64,000 nucleotides of DNA from JACCTI01 sp038237435 (GTDB lineage Bacteria; Verrucomicrobiota; Verrucomicrobiia; Chthoniobacterales; UBA10450), in NCBI GenBank assembly GCA_038237435.1, contig JBBRYT010000006.1:138492-202491 (forward strand). The letters run 5' to 3'. Under the pieces are notes generated by a model, which made no database searches, was not told the DNA's origin, and saw nothing but the letters and a program-made list of their open reading frames with translations. This document shows, one piece after another, positions 16,731 to 25,919 of this stretch; the stretch's first letter is position 1; each line of letters begins with the position of its first letter. A program made the translations under genes and the position numbers.

Positions 16731-18698
16731 CTACCCGAGCGGCAACCAATTCCCCGGTTGCGGCGGTGGACGGGAACCGTTGAGCGAGAGGTAAGTGTAT
16801 TCTTGAAGCAACCGCTCATAATCCGAAAGAAGTTTCATCGCATCGTTTGGTTTCATGCGGTCGGTCTTGATCGCGGTATCGACCTGTGTCTTGAGCAAAC
16901 GCATGAGCTCGACCTTGTCCCATTGCGTCATGGAAAGGACTTCACCGATCGTGCTGCCTTCGATCACTTCTTCGATGTACCAGCCGGATTCTTCGTCGGG
17001 ATCGAGAAAGATGTGCACTTCGGTCACGCGACCGAACAAATTGTGCAGATCCCCCATGATGTCCTGATAGGCGCCAACCATGAAGACACCGAGGTAGTAA
17101 ATTTCACCGGGAATGATGCGATGCAGCGGGAGCGTTTCGCGCACGTCTTGAAGATCGGTGAACTTCGAGACCTTTCCGTCCGAGTCGCAGGTGATGTCGA
17201 CGATCATGCCGTTGCGATCTGGAGGAGTCGTTAGGCGATGAATCGGCATGATGGGGAACAATTGCCCGAGCGCCCAGTGATCGAGGAGCGATTGGAAAAC
17301 GGAAAAATTGCAGATGTATTGATCGGCTAACGAGTTCTCGAGCTGCTTCACTTCGTCGGGGACGTAGCGCAGGCCGCGATGCATGTGCACGATTTGCTGC
17401 GCGAGCTGCCAGTAAACGGTGTCGATCTTTGCTTTCGATTCGAGATCGAGCAGACCGAGGTCGAAGTTGTTCTGCGAGTCCTCCTTGATCTGCTGAATGT
17501 CGTGCAAACTCTCGAGACGATTGCCGCGTTTGAGTCGATGTTTTACGTCCAGAATTTCGCCAACGAGCTTGTGATCTTTTTCGCCCGCTTCGACTTTTGA
17601 TTTCGGCGCGGTTTTTTCGATCGAGCCAAACGCTTCGACCACGAGAACAGAATGATGCGCGACCACGGCGCGCCCGCCTTCACTGACGATCGCTGGATGC
17701 GGCACGCCCTCGGAATCGCAAACATCGGCGATGTTCCAGACGACATCGTTGGCGTATTCCTGCAGCGAATAATTGGCCGAGCTATCGAAATCACTGCGCG
17801 AGCCGTCGTAATCGACACCGAGTCCGCCGCCGACGTCGAGATAACCAAGATCGTGCCCCAGCTTGGCCAGCTTTGCGTAATAGCGCGCGGCTTCGCGCAC
17901 GGCGCGCTTGATCGTGCCGATGTCGGGCACTTGCGAGCCGACGTGAAAATGAACCAGCTTCAAACAATGCCCGAGGCCGGCTTGTCTCAACATCTGGCTG
18001 GCCGTGACCAGGCTGGTAGTATCGAGGCCGAACTTCGCATTTTCGCCACCACTCGTCGTCCATTTGCCCGCGCCTTTGCTGTGCAAGCGCACGCGAATTC
18101 CGATCTGTGGTTCAACCCCGACTTCCTGCGAGGCTTTGATCGTCTGCTCGAGCTCTTCCAGTTTTTCGACCACGAGGATTACTCGCTTGCCCAGCTTGCA
18201 GCCCATGAGCGCGATGCGAATGAACGCACGATCCTTGTAGCCATTACAGATGATGAGGCTTTCGGGATCCTTGTGCATCGCGAGGGCCGCGACTAATTCC
18301 GGTTTACTGCCGGCTTCGAGCCCGAAATGAAATTGCTGGCCGGCGTCAACGATCTCCTCGATAACTTCGCGCAGCTGATTGACCTTGATCGGAAAAACGC
18401 CGCGATAATGATTGCGATAACCGAATTCGGCCATTGCCGTTTGGAAAGCGCGATTGATTGATTCAACGCGATGCCGCAGCAAATCCTGAAAGCGAATGAC
18501 CAGTGGAAAACTCAGGCCACGATTACGCGCTTCATTGACGACCGCCATGATATCGATCGACCCGCCGCCGTCTTGTAGCGGACGCACCTCGGCGTTGCCC
18601 GCGCTGTTGATGCAAAAATATCCGTTGCCCCAAGCGTCCACGTTATAAGTGGAAATCGCGGCATCGATATCCCACTCGGTTTTCGTTTTCTCAGTCAC
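16731..18698 (-). CDS. speA: Biosynthetic arginine decarboxylase
   Basis: This 655-residue protein is the usual length for SpeA. It is an alanine-racemase-fold PLP enzyme that makes agmatine from arginine for polyamine synthesis. The PLP lysine motif lies in RGVFPIKVNQ near residue 100. The acidic/Gly phosphate region is in YLDVGGGLGVDYDGS, and WALGQLFPIMPIHRL is a SpeA-family stretch. The start is GTG at 18698. It precedes asnS on the same strand and is divergent from the bifunctional nuclease gene. No agmatinase or agmatine deiminase gene is visible here. Confidence 0.96.
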   Translation of the reverse strand: MTEKTKTEWDIDAAISTYNVDAWGNGYFCINSAGNAEVRPLQDGGGSIDIMAVVNEARNRGLSFPLVIRFQDLLRHRVESINRAFQTAMAEFGYRNHYRGVFPIKVNQLREVIEEIVDAGQQFHFGLEAGSKPELVAALAMHKDPESLIICNGYKDRAFIRIALMGCKLGKRVILVVEKLEELEQTIKASQEVGVEPQIGIRVRLHSKGAGKWTTSGGENAKFGLDTTSLVTASQMLRQAGLGHCLKLVHFHVGSQVPDIGTIKRAVREAARYYAKLAKLGHDLGYLDVGGGLGVDYDGSRSDFDSSANYSLQEYANDVVWNIADVCDSEGVPHPAIVSEGGRAVVAHHSVLVVEAFGSIEKTAPKSKVEAGEKDHKLVGEILDVKHRLKRGNRLESLHDIQQIKEDSQNNFDLGLLDLESKAKIDTVYWQLAQQIVHMHRGLRYVPDEVKQLENSLADQYICNFSVFQSLLDHWALGQLFPIMPIHRLTTPPDRNGMIVDITCDSDGKVSKFTDLQDVRETLPLHRIIPGEIYYLGVFMVGAYQDIMGDLHNLFGRVTEVHIFLDPDEESGWYIEEVIEGSTIGEVLSMTQWDKVELMRLLKTQVDTAIKTDRMKPNDAMKLLSDYERLLQEYTYLSLNGSRPPPQPGNWLPLG

Positions 18699-18798
18699 TT
18701 CCGGAAAAGCAGAGCGCCATATTCATTCAGCGCGCACAACATGCAAGCCCGTTCGAGACTCTTGTGTTTCGTGGCGGCATCGATACCGTCTCGCGGGG

Positions 18799-19290
18799 AT
18801 GAATAAGACGGTAATTGAGGTGCAGGTCCGCGCGGTTTTGCCTACAAGCGGAGGATGCGCCGTCTTTCTCGGCAACAACGACAAAGTGTTCATTATCTAT
18901 GTCGACCAAACGGTCGGGAGCGCGATCACAATGTTCATGCGCGATGTTTCGAAAGAGCGACCGCTGACGCATGATTTAATGGGACATCTGATGACGGCGC
19001 TGGGCGCGAAAGTGGAGCGCATCATCATTAATGACTTGAAAAATGCGACCTACTACGCGCGCATGATTATTTGCGCGGAGAACGAGTTGCAGCAGAAAAA
19101 AATCATCGAACTCGATTCGCGTCCGAGCGATTGCATCGCCATGGCGGTCCAGCAAAAAGCGCCGATCTACGTCAGCCAGGAAGTCTGGGACGAAGTCGAC
19201 GACATGAGCGACGTCCTCCGCAAGATGGAGGAAGAAGGGCTTAAGCCCGATCACGATCCGGAAACCGAATCGAGCGAAGAAGAAGACTAG
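18799..19290 (+). CDS. Bifunctional nuclease family protein (DUF151)
   Basis: This protein is 163 residues from the ATG at 18799 (MNKTVIEVQVRAVLPTSGGC). It has the DUF151 core: PLTHDLMGHLMTALGAKVER, the FYAR-like TYYARMII, and the family signature LDSRPSDCIAMAVQQKAPIYV. The C-terminus is an acidic tail (ESSEEED). Related proteins have been reported with both DNase and RNase activity; that activity is not evident from sequence alone. In-frame codons upstream of 18799 lack family similarity and overlap the speA promoter region. Confidence 0.88.
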   Translation: MNKTVIEVQVRAVLPTSGGCAVFLGNNDKVFIIYVDQTVGSAITMFMRDVSKERPLTHDLMGHLMTALGAKVERIIINDLKNATYYARMIICAENELQQKKIIELDSRPSDCIAMAVQQKAPIYVSQEVWDEVDDMSDVLRKMEEEGLKPDHDPETESSEEED

Positions 19291-19293
19291 TCG

Positions 19294-21060
19294 TTAGCCG
19301 ATCAAGTCACCGTAACGGCTTTGCGCCATCGCTCCGCAGCGCGCCAGAATTTCCGACGGGGTGTCGAGTTCCAGCGCCTCTTTCACGAGCTGCTCGCATT
19401 CCTCGACCGATAACGTTTGCACTGCGCGTTTCACTCGCGGAACCAGCGACGCACTCACACTTAGTTCATCCATTCCGAGCCCGATGAGCAACGGCACCAT
19501 GATGAGATCGCCTGCCATTTCGCCGCAGACGCCGACCCAAATATCCGCCGCGTGGGCAGCTTCGGCGACCATGCTTAATAATCGCAGAACCGCCGGATGC
19601 GTCGGCTCATATAGATGCGCGATGCGTTCGTTCACGCGATCGACCGCGACTGTGTATTGAATCAAGTCGTTCGTCCCGATACTGAAAAAATCGACTTCGC
19701 GGGCCAGCGCTGACGCACAGAGGGCTGCGCTCGGAATTTCGATCATCGCGCCCACTTCTGTTTTTTCCGCGAATGGAATTCCTTCGGCGCTCAGTTCCTT
19801 TTCGCATTCTTTCACCACCGCCAGCGCGCGTCGCAACTCCATCACGCCTGAGATCATAGGGAACATGATCTTGATGTTACCGCTGGTGTTGGCGCGAAGA
19901 ATGGCGCGCAGCTGCGCTTTGAAAATGTCGTCGTTCTCGAGGCAAAATCGAATGGCGCGCAGACCCATGAAGGGATTTTCTTCACTGTCCGCGTTCATGC
20001 CCGTCGCGATTTTGTCGCCGCCCAAATCAAATGTGCGAATGATCAACGGATGCGGCGCGACGCCTTCGGCGATTTTGCGGTAGGTTTCGTATTGCTCTTC
20101 TTCCGTCGGCAAAGTCGGGCGGTGTAGATAGAGCAGTTCCGTCCGATAAAGCCCGACACCCTCCGCGCCGTTCGTCGCGACGGCATCGATTTCGTTGGGC
20201 AATTCGATATTAGCCGACAAAACAATGTGCCGGCCGTCGGCGGTGGTCGATTTCGTTTCGCGCAGTCCGCTCAACTGCTCCGTAACCAATTCCTGTCGAT
20301 GCTTCAGTTCGCCGTAATGCCAGAGGGTTTCGGGCGTCGGATTAAAAATGAGCAATCCGTTGTAGCCATCAAGCAACACCTCCTGGCCGGTGGCCAATTT
20401 TTCGGTCGCATCATGCAAACCGACCACCGCCGGAATGCCTAACGAACGCGCCATGATGGCAGTGTGCGAAGTGCGGCTGCCGACATCAGTCGCGAAACCG
20501 AGCACCCGCTCGCGGTTCATCATCGCGGTGTCCGATGGCGTCAGATTATGCGCGACGAGAATGTGCGTTTCTTTGAGCGCGAGAAAATCCTTTGGCGCCT
20601 TGCCTTGTAAATTGCGAATGACACGCTTGGTCACATCCTGAATGTCGAGCGCGCGCTCGCGCAGGTAGGGGTCGTCGATCTTGCTCAGGGTTTCGGAGTA
20701 ATGGCGGGCGACCTCCTCGAAGACGAACTCCACGTTGCACAGATCGGACTCTAATTTTCGCAGTACTTCATCGATCAGCGTGCGGTCTTCGATCACCAGC
20801 AGATGCGCGTCGAATATCCCGGCGTCTTTCGCGCCGATCGCTTCCGCGATCTGCTGTTGCATCTCGAGAATTTGCGCGCGCGTTTGAATCAGCGCCGTCT
20901 CGAAGCGGCCGATTTCTCGCGCGATTTCGTCTTTCCCGATCGTGTGGCGCACGATCTCTTCGTCATCTTCCCGCACGACAAAGATCGAGCCGCGGGCGAT
21001 GCCGGGCGAGACTCCCACGCCTTGGAAGCGCGTCTCCTTCGGGGTGGTCTCGCTGCTCAT
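19294..21060 (-). CDS. ptsI: Phosphoenolpyruvate-protein phosphotransferase (PTS enzyme I)
   Basis: This 588-residue EI takes phosphate from PEP and passes it to HPr. The phospho-histidine region is GSRTSHTAIMARSLGIPAV, the PEP-binding barrel carries GAEGVGLYRTELLY, and the C-terminal signature is FFSIGTNDLIQYT. The length is normal. Last gene of the run hprK-ptsH-ptsI, with a 69-base gap after ptsH. No sugar-specific EII component appears in the window, so the relay may serve regulation more than sugar uptake; that is an inference. Confidence 0.97.
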   Translation of the reverse strand: MSSETTPKETRFQGVGVSPGIARGSIFVVREDDEEIVRHTIGKDEIAREIGRFETALIQTRAQILEMQQQIAEAIGAKDAGIFDAHLLVIEDRTLIDEVLRKLESDLCNVEFVFEEVARHYSETLSKIDDPYLRERALDIQDVTKRVIRNLQGKAPKDFLALKETHILVAHNLTPSDTAMMNRERVLGFATDVGSRTSHTAIMARSLGIPAVVGLHDATEKLATGQEVLLDGYNGLLIFNPTPETLWHYGELKHRQELVTEQLSGLRETKSTTADGRHIVLSANIELPNEIDAVATNGAEGVGLYRTELLYLHRPTLPTEEEQYETYRKIAEGVAPHPLIIRTFDLGGDKIATGMNADSEENPFMGLRAIRFCLENDDIFKAQLRAILRANTSGNIKIMFPMISGVMELRRALAVVKECEKELSAEGIPFAEKTEVGAMIEIPSAALCASALAREVDFFSIGTNDLIQYTVAVDRVNERIAHLYEPTHPAVLRLLSMVAEAAHAADIWVGVCGEMAGDLIMVPLLIGLGMDELSVSASLVPRVKRAVQTLSVEECEQLVKEALELDTPSEILARCGAMAQSRYGDLIG

Positions 21061-21129
21061 GACGGGGCGAGACTAACTCGCATGTCAAGACTGCAACAGT
21101 CGCGTTTTTGCCGACCTCCGGGACGCTAA

Positions 21130-21441
21130 CTAATCCTCGTTGAACTTGCCGGCGACCAGCTGCTCGAGTTCCACCATCGCCTCGTCGGCGTCTGTTCCTT
21201 CGCAGCAAATCTTCAACTTCGATCCCTGCCCGGCGGCGAGCATCATCAAGCCCATGATACTCTTGCCGTTGATCCGTTCGCCCTCCTTTTCCACCCAGAT
21301 TTCCGCGCGATAACGGCTGGCAATTCGCACAAACAACGCTGCCGGCCGCGCGTGCATGCCAAGGCGATTCACAATCGTCACTTCCTTCTCGATCTTGGCT
21401 CCGCCCGTCGCCGAACGAGTTTTGCGATTCAAAAGTCCCAT
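21130..21441 (-). CDS. ptsH: HPr phosphocarrier protein
   Basis: This 103-residue HPr carries the EI-phosphorylated histidine at His30 (GMHARPAA) and the HprK target serine at Ser61 (GKSIMG). The 31-residue spacing equals that of the classical His15/Ser46 pair, so both control sites are kept. It has about 15 extra N-terminal basic residues compared with the usual 85-90 residue HPr. The ATG overlaps the last base of hprK. Confidence 0.95.
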   Translation of the reverse strand: MGLLNRKTRSATGGAKIEKEVTIVNRLGMHARPAALFVRIASRYRAEIWVEKEGERINGKSIMGLMMLAAGQGSKLKICCEGTDADEAMVELEQLVAGKFNED

Positions 21442-22448
21442 TAGCTTGGCTTGGTTTCCATCAACTTGAGCAGCTTGTCGTTAAATTCCACTGCGCTGTT
21501 GCGGCCGGACGATTTCAATTTTTGATCCATGGCCGCGACTTCGATCAAGCGCGCGATGTCGCGGCCTGGTCGCACCGGAATGGTCAGATGCGGCACATGC
21601 AGTTTCAGAATCTCGTAATAACTCTGGTCGAGGCCAATGCGTTCAACTTCCTGGATCTCTTCCCAATCTTTCAGCGTCACCACCAGATCGAGGCGCTTTT
21701 CTTCGCGGATGGCGCCAACGCCAAAAACGGAAGCGACGTTGATGATGCCGATGCCGCGAACCTCCATGTGGTGCCGGGTCATTTGCGGCGCGGTCGCCAC
21801 CAACTCGCGGCCTTCGAACGAAGTGATGCGCGTGACATCGTCGGCCACTAAACTGTAACCGCGCTCGATCAAGCCCAGCACTGCCTCGCTTTTCCCTATG
21901 CCACTCGCGCCGCGAATCAAAACGCCGACGCCGAGAATATCAACCATGCTGCCGAATTCGGTGATCGTAGGCGAAAAATCCACCTCCATCGCGATGGTAG
22001 CGGCGTTGATAAAACGCATCGTCACCATCGGCGTGCGAAAAACCGCGATCTCTTCCTGCGACGCGACGTCCAGCAATTCGCGCGACAGATGCGCGCCGCG
22101 CGAAACGACCAGGCACGGAATTTTTTGCGCACACAAACCGCGGAAACGCTGGATCCGGGCGCGCGGCGCAAGGCTTTCCAGATAGGATTGCTCAGCCGCG
22201 CCCAAAACCTGGACGCGTTTCTCGGCGAAGTAGGTGTAGAAGCCGGCGAGCGCGAGGCCGGGTCGATTGATGGTCGGTTCGCGAATCTTGCGGTAAAAAC
22301 CGACGTGCGGGCCTTCCAGCTTTAGCTGCAACTTTAGGGCATGCGCGTCGTAGAAACTTTCGACCGTGACGACGGGAACGTTTTTGCGCAACGAGCCGCG
22401 CGTGCTTAACGGAATCGTGCTCGCAGGTTCGCTCATTGGCTCACTCAT
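21441..22448 (-). CDS. hprK: HPr kinase/phosphorylase
   Basis: This 335-residue HprK has an N-terminal domain (about 25-150) and a C-terminal kinase domain. The Walker A loop is GASGIGKS (180-187) and the HprK signature is EVRGIGIINVASVFG (about 229-243). It phosphorylates and dephosphorylates the HPr serine, linking carbon state to gene or transporter control. It sits between hpf and ptsH, so kinase and target are co-expressed. Two possible starts (M1 or M5) differ only slightly. Confidence 0.97.
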   Translation of the reverse strand: MSEPMSEPASTIPLSTRGSLRKNVPVVTVESFYDAHALKLQLKLEGPHVGFYRKIREPTINRPGLALAGFYTYFAEKRVQVLGAAEQSYLESLAPRARIQRFRGLCAQKIPCLVVSRGAHLSRELLDVASQEEIAVFRTPMVTMRFINAATIAMEVDFSPTITEFGSMVDILGVGVLIRGASGIGKSEAVLGLIERGYSLVADDVTRITSFEGRELVATAPQMTRHHMEVRGIGIINVASVFGVGAIREEKRLDLVVTLKDWEEIQEVERIGLDQSYYEILKLHVPHLTIPVRPGRDIARLIEVAAMDQKLKSSGRNSAVEFNDKLLKLMETKPS

Positions 22449-22492
22449 TTATCCTGAGTGAGCCGTAATTTCCATCGTGTAAATCCGCGCGC

Positions 22493-23077
22493 CTAACTGG
22501 CGGCCGGTTCGATTAGACCAAAATCGCCGCTTTTTCGCCGGTAAAGCACATTCATTCTCGTGCTGCGGGCATTCAAAAAAACCAGGAATTGCCGCGTAGA
22601 CATTTCGAGTTGCAGCACAGCTTCGTCGATAAACATCGGCTTCACCGGATAACGTTCGCTCTTCACCACCGGATGATGCGCACCCTCCTCTTCGCCATTC
22701 AGCTCGATCGGCTCCTGCTCGAGGACGTGCTCTTCCAAATGTTTCACGATGTCTTTGCGCGGCCGGTGTTTCTTCATCAAGCGTGTCTTGTACTTCCGCA
22801 TCTGCCGCACGACCTTGTCCACGGCCGCATCAATCGCCGCATACATGTCGGTCATCTCTTCGCAGGCTTCGATCGTGATGTGATTCGAGCAAACCAGGAC
22901 CACCTCGGCGGAATGCCGATATTTCTCCACTCCGAGGATGACGTGCGCTTCGATGATTTTCGGATAGTCGAGATGCAGACTCTCGATTTTCTTCGTCACA
23001 TGATTGTTGATCGCGTCCGTGATTTGCAGATGGCGGCCGGTGACCTTGACCGGCGGATGAGCGTTCGCTGTCAGCAC
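22493..23077 (-). CDS. hpf: Ribosome hibernation promoting factor, long form
   Basis: This 194-residue protein has an N-terminal HPF/RaiA domain (about 8-105, VTGRHLQITDAINNHVTKKI, then RQMRKYKTRL) and a C-terminal dimerisation domain (about 135-190, PMFIDEAVLQLEMSTRQFLVF). This makes it the long HPF that pairs 70S ribosomes into 100S dimers in stationary phase. It starts with GTG at 23077, preceded by a strong AAGGAGG at about 23085-23091, which decides the start. It lies between lptB and hprK, recalling the proteobacterial lptB-rpoN-hpf-pts neighbourhood but without rpoN. Confidence 0.95.
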   Translation of the reverse strand: MLTANAHPPVKVTGRHLQITDAINNHVTKKIESLHLDYPKIIEAHVILGVEKYRHSAEVVLVCSNHITIEACEEMTDMYAAIDAAVDKVVRQMRKYKTRLMKKHRPRKDIVKHLEEHVLEQEPIELNGEEEGAHHPVVKSERYPVKPMFIDEAVLQLEMSTRQFLVFLNARSTRMNVLYRRKSGDFGLIEPAAS

Positions 23078-23094
23078 GTATGTCCTCCTTTCGG

Positions 23095-23886
23095 TTACAT
23101 CCGGAACCGCTCGCCCAAATAGAGCTGGCGGCTGATCGGATCGTTGATGAGAAAATCTTTTGTCCCTTCGCTTTCCACGCGGCCTTCGAAAATCAGATAG
23201 GCGCGATCCACGATCGAGAGGGTCTCGCGCACGTTGTGGTCGGTAATGAGAATCGCGAGACCGGATTTGCGAAGGTTGACCACAATCTGCTGCACGTCGT
23301 AAACGGCGATTGGATCCACGCCGCTGAACGGTTCATCTAACATCAAAAGCTTCGGGTTTGTCACGAGCGAACGCGCGATGGTCAGGCGTCGCTTCTCCCC
23401 ACCGCTCAAAGTCAGGGCAGTATTTTTGGCCAATTTCTCGATGCCGAACTGATGCAGTAATTCGTCGCAACGATCACGCCGCTGCCGCTTCGACAACGAC
23501 AACGTCTCGAGAATTGCCATGATATTTTCTTCCACGGTCATCTTGCGAAAGATCGATTCTTCCTGCGGCAGATAACCCATGCCAAGCCGCGCGCGTTTGT
23601 ACACAGGCATGTTAGTCACGTCGTTGCCGGAAAACAAAACGCGGCCGCTATTTGGCCTAACGAGTCCAACGATCATGTAAAAGCTGGTCGTCTTGCCTGC
23701 GCCATTCGGGCCGAGCAGCCCAACAATCTCTCCGGAGCGCACGTTAATGTTCACGCCGTTCACCACCGCGCGACCGCCGTAAATTTTCACCAGTTCATCG
23801 GTGCTCAACACTTCACCGCCGGTGGTCGGCAGACGATCCGTGTGAGCCACTGCTGGCGCGGGCGGTGTCGCGACTTTTCCGTTCAT
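23095..23886 (-). CDS. lptB: LPS export ABC transporter ATP-binding protein
   Basis: This 263-residue ATPase has Walker A GPNGAGKTT, Q-loop YLPQEESIFRKMTVEEN, signature LSGGEKRR and Walker B LLMLDEPFSGVDP. The Q-loop and 'RKMTVEEN' wording are typical of LptB. It powers extraction of lipopolysaccharide from the inner membrane with LptF/G, which are not in this window. An N-terminal extension of about 25 residues precedes the family start. The ATG overlaps the lptA stop region. Confidence 0.95.
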   Translation of the reverse strand: MNGKVATPPAPAVAHTDRLPTTGGEVLSTDELVKIYGGRAVVNGVNINVRSGEIVGLLGPNGAGKTTSFYMIVGLVRPNSGRVLFSGNDVTNMPVYKRARLGMGYLPQEESIFRKMTVEENIMAILETLSLSKRQRRDRCDELLHQFGIEKLAKNTALTLSGGEKRRLTIARSLVTNPKLLMLDEPFSGVDPIAVYDVQQIVVNLRKSGLAILITDHNVRETLSIVDRAYLIFEGRVESEGTKDFLINDPISRQLYLGERFRM

Positions 23887-24548
23887 GATTTCGGTTTCGG
23901 CGTCGGCGACGGTGAGGGCGACGCTTTCGGTTCCTGTCGAATTTCCGTTCGACTGGGACCAGTGGTCGTCAGCTTCCCATCCTGCGTCATGACCATCACT
24001 GTATCGGGACTCGTCGCCACGTGCGTGTTCAATCCATTCTGCACCCGTGGCGATCCTCGTAGCTCAACGCTGCCATCACTCGTCGTGTAAGTCGCGATGT
24101 CTCCCCGCCCGACGGAATGTTGTGGAGGGCCTCCATCCTCGCCGGGTTGATCGCGCACCACGCCCACATTTCCTTCCGCTACCGCTTTCTCCAGCGTCTG
24201 TCCTTGCTCTTGCGCCGCGGTTTGTTCCCCGTTGCTCGGCGCTTCCTCAGCCGCACCCTTTGTCATGTAAACCGTGAGTTTATCCGACTGCACGTTGAAA
24301 CGAGGATCTCTGACAATGACGCGCCCACTAAAAATGCCGATCGATTTCGCCGAATCGAAAAAAGCTTTGTCCGCATAAATTTCCGTCGTGATCGCCTCCG
24401 TCGGCTCGTTCGTTTTTTTCGCGGTTGCCTTTTCCTTTTTCGCGCGAGGCGTAGGCGAAGTCAGCGTGGGTGCGCTCAAACCTTGCGCCGGCACTTCTCG
24501 CGGCGCGAAATTTCCCAGGAACAGTGTGAGCAAAATTAGCTTCTTCAT
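23883..24548 (-). CDS. lptA: LptA/OstA-like periplasmic LPS transport protein
   Basis: This 221-residue protein has a signal peptide (MKKLILLTLFLGNFAPREVPA). A Lys/Pro-rich spacer precedes an OstA-type beta-jellyroll from about residue 55 (TEIYADKAFFDSAKSIGIFSG, then RFNVQSDKLTVYM). Its C-terminus is low-complexity Ser/Pro/Lys. LptA proteins bridge the periplasm and carry LPS to the outer membrane. Position between lptC-like and lptB, with 4-base overlaps on both sides, supports the call more than sequence alone would. Confidence 0.82.
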   Translation of the reverse strand: MKKLILLTLFLGNFAPREVPAQGLSAPTLTSPTPRAKKEKATAKKTNEPTEAITTEIYADKAFFDSAKSIGIFSGRVIVRDPRFNVQSDKLTVYMTKGAAEEAPSNGEQTAAQEQGQTLEKAVAEGNVGVVRDQPGEDGGPPQHSVGRGDIATYTTSDGSVELRGSPRVQNGLNTHVATSPDTVMVMTQDGKLTTTGPSRTEIRQEPKASPSPSPTPKPKS

Positions 24549-25099
24549 TCCGCCGGCTTTTTCTGAAACTTCGACTGGTCGGTGATAACCATTTTCACGT
24601 TGCCGCTTAATGTTCCTTTGTGCGCGAGCGTGTCGAACTCCGCTTGATCGCCCGCAATATGAAAATCCGCGCGCCTCACTGTTGTTCGCTCCTGCGAGAC
24701 GACCACGCGCGTATTCAAATCCAGAACCGAGCTCGGCATCTCGATCATTAAGTCGACCGCATTCTGCAAAGTGAAGGTCGTCATCTTCATGTCCTTAAAT
24801 TGCAGATGATCGGTATCGAGACGCTTGGCCACGCCTGCCTCGAGGCGGCTGCGCATGTGTCCTTGCAAATCGAAATCCGGCAAGACAAGTCCTTTCGCTT
24901 CATGACCGATCGGCAAAGGCACATTCGTTAATGGCCCAGGCGTTTTTCCTGCCGATACGCCGGGACTGCTCATCTTATCTGCGTTCGGAGTCGGCGTTGG
25001 TGTGGCTCTTGGCCTGGCCATGGCCGATCCGCCGAGGAGAAAAATTAGGAGGCCTGCCGCTCCCAATCTACGGAAACGACCGCTACGAAACGGCGGCAT
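24545..25099 (-). CDS. LptC/OstA-like envelope protein
   Basis: This 184-residue protein has one N-terminal hydrophobic segment (about 12-28) and a Pro/Thr-rich spacer. The C-terminal beta region (LDTDHLQFKDMKMTTFTLQN ... HKGTLSGNVKMVITDQ) resembles LptC/LptA-type jellyrolls. By position before lptA and lptB it most likely does the LptC job (membrane-anchored LPS acceptor). Family assignment from sequence alone is weak. Its start lies inside the end of kdsA (17-base overlap). Confidence 0.65.
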   Translation of the reverse strand: MPPFRSGRFRRLGAAGLLIFLLGGSAMARPRATPTPTPNADKMSSPGVSAGKTPGPLTNVPLPIGHEAKGLVLPDFDLQGHMRSRLEAGVAKRLDTDHLQFKDMKMTTFTLQNAVDLMIEMPSSVLDLNTRVVVSQERTTVRRADFHIAGDQAEFDTLAHKGTLSGNVKMVITDQSKFQKKPAE

Positions 25100-25901
25100 G
25101 AATTGCTTTTAACATTCGAAGAACCTTCGGCAACTGCTTTAGCGGAATCTGATTTGCGCCGTCGGAAAGCGCGCGCGCCGGGTTCTCATGCACCTCCATA
25201 AAAATTCCGTCGCAGCCGGCCGCCATCGCCGCGCGCGCGAGCACCGGCGCCAGCTCGCCATCACCGGAAGTTGAATCACCTGCGCTGCCGGGCCGCTGCA
25301 CAGAATGAGTCGCATCAAAAATCACGCGATAACCTTGTTCGCGAATCCAGAATAACGAACGCATGTCAGCGACGAGATTATTGTAGCCAAAAGTGGTGCC
25401 GCGTTCGGTGAAGAAATATTTGTCGCAACCGAACGACTGCAACTTCTCCGCAATATTTTTCACGTCCCACGGCGCAAGGAATTGTCCTTTCTTCACATTC
25501 ACGATGCGGCCGGTCTGCGCCGCCGCGCGCAGCAGGTCAGTTTGCCGACAAAGAAACGCCGGGATTTGCAGAATGTCGATCGATTGCCCGGCGATCTCCG
25601 CTTCCTCGGGCGAATGCACATCGGTCGTCACCGGCACGCCGATCTCATCCCGAATCGCCGCCAAAATTTCGCAGCCTTCCTTCGCGTCGATTCCACGAAA
25701 TGATTTCACCGAAGTGCGGTTCGCCTTGTCGTAAGAAGCCTTGAAAACTAAACGCACCTTTTCGGCTGCGCAAATTTCCGCGATGCGTCGCGCCATTCGC
25801 CTAACGAATGCTTCCGACTCAATCACACACGGACCGAGAATAAAGGCAGGCTCCACCCCGCCGAGCGCGACGTTGCCAATCTTCAAAGGCGTCCGTTTCA
25901 T
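25083..25901 (-). CDS. kdsA: 3-deoxy-D-manno-octulosonate 8-phosphate synthase
   Basis: This 272-residue DAHP-synthase-family TIM barrel has the KdsA motifs GPCVIES, FKASYDKANRTS, QIPAFLCRQTDLL and FDATHSVQ. It joins arabinose 5-phosphate and PEP to give KDO-8-phosphate, the precursor of the LPS inner core. The presence of kdsA with lpt genes indicates an LPS-bearing outer membrane. First gene of the lpt-hpf-pts run; argC ends 19 bases upstream on the same strand. Confidence 0.96.
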   Translation of the reverse strand: MKRTPLKIGNVALGGVEPAFILGPCVIESEAFVRRMARRIAEICAAEKVRLVFKASYDKANRTSVKSFRGIDAKEGCEILAAIRDEIGVPVTTDVHSPEEAEIAGQSIDILQIPAFLCRQTDLLRAAAQTGRIVNVKKGQFLAPWDVKNIAEKLQSFGCDKYFFTERGTTFGYNNLVADMRSLFWIREQGYRVIFDATHSVQRPGSAGDSTSGDGELAPVLARAAMAAGCDGIFMEVHENPARALSDGANQIPLKQLPKVLRMLKAIHAAVS

Positions 25902-25919
25902 CCGCGCACGATAGCGCGC

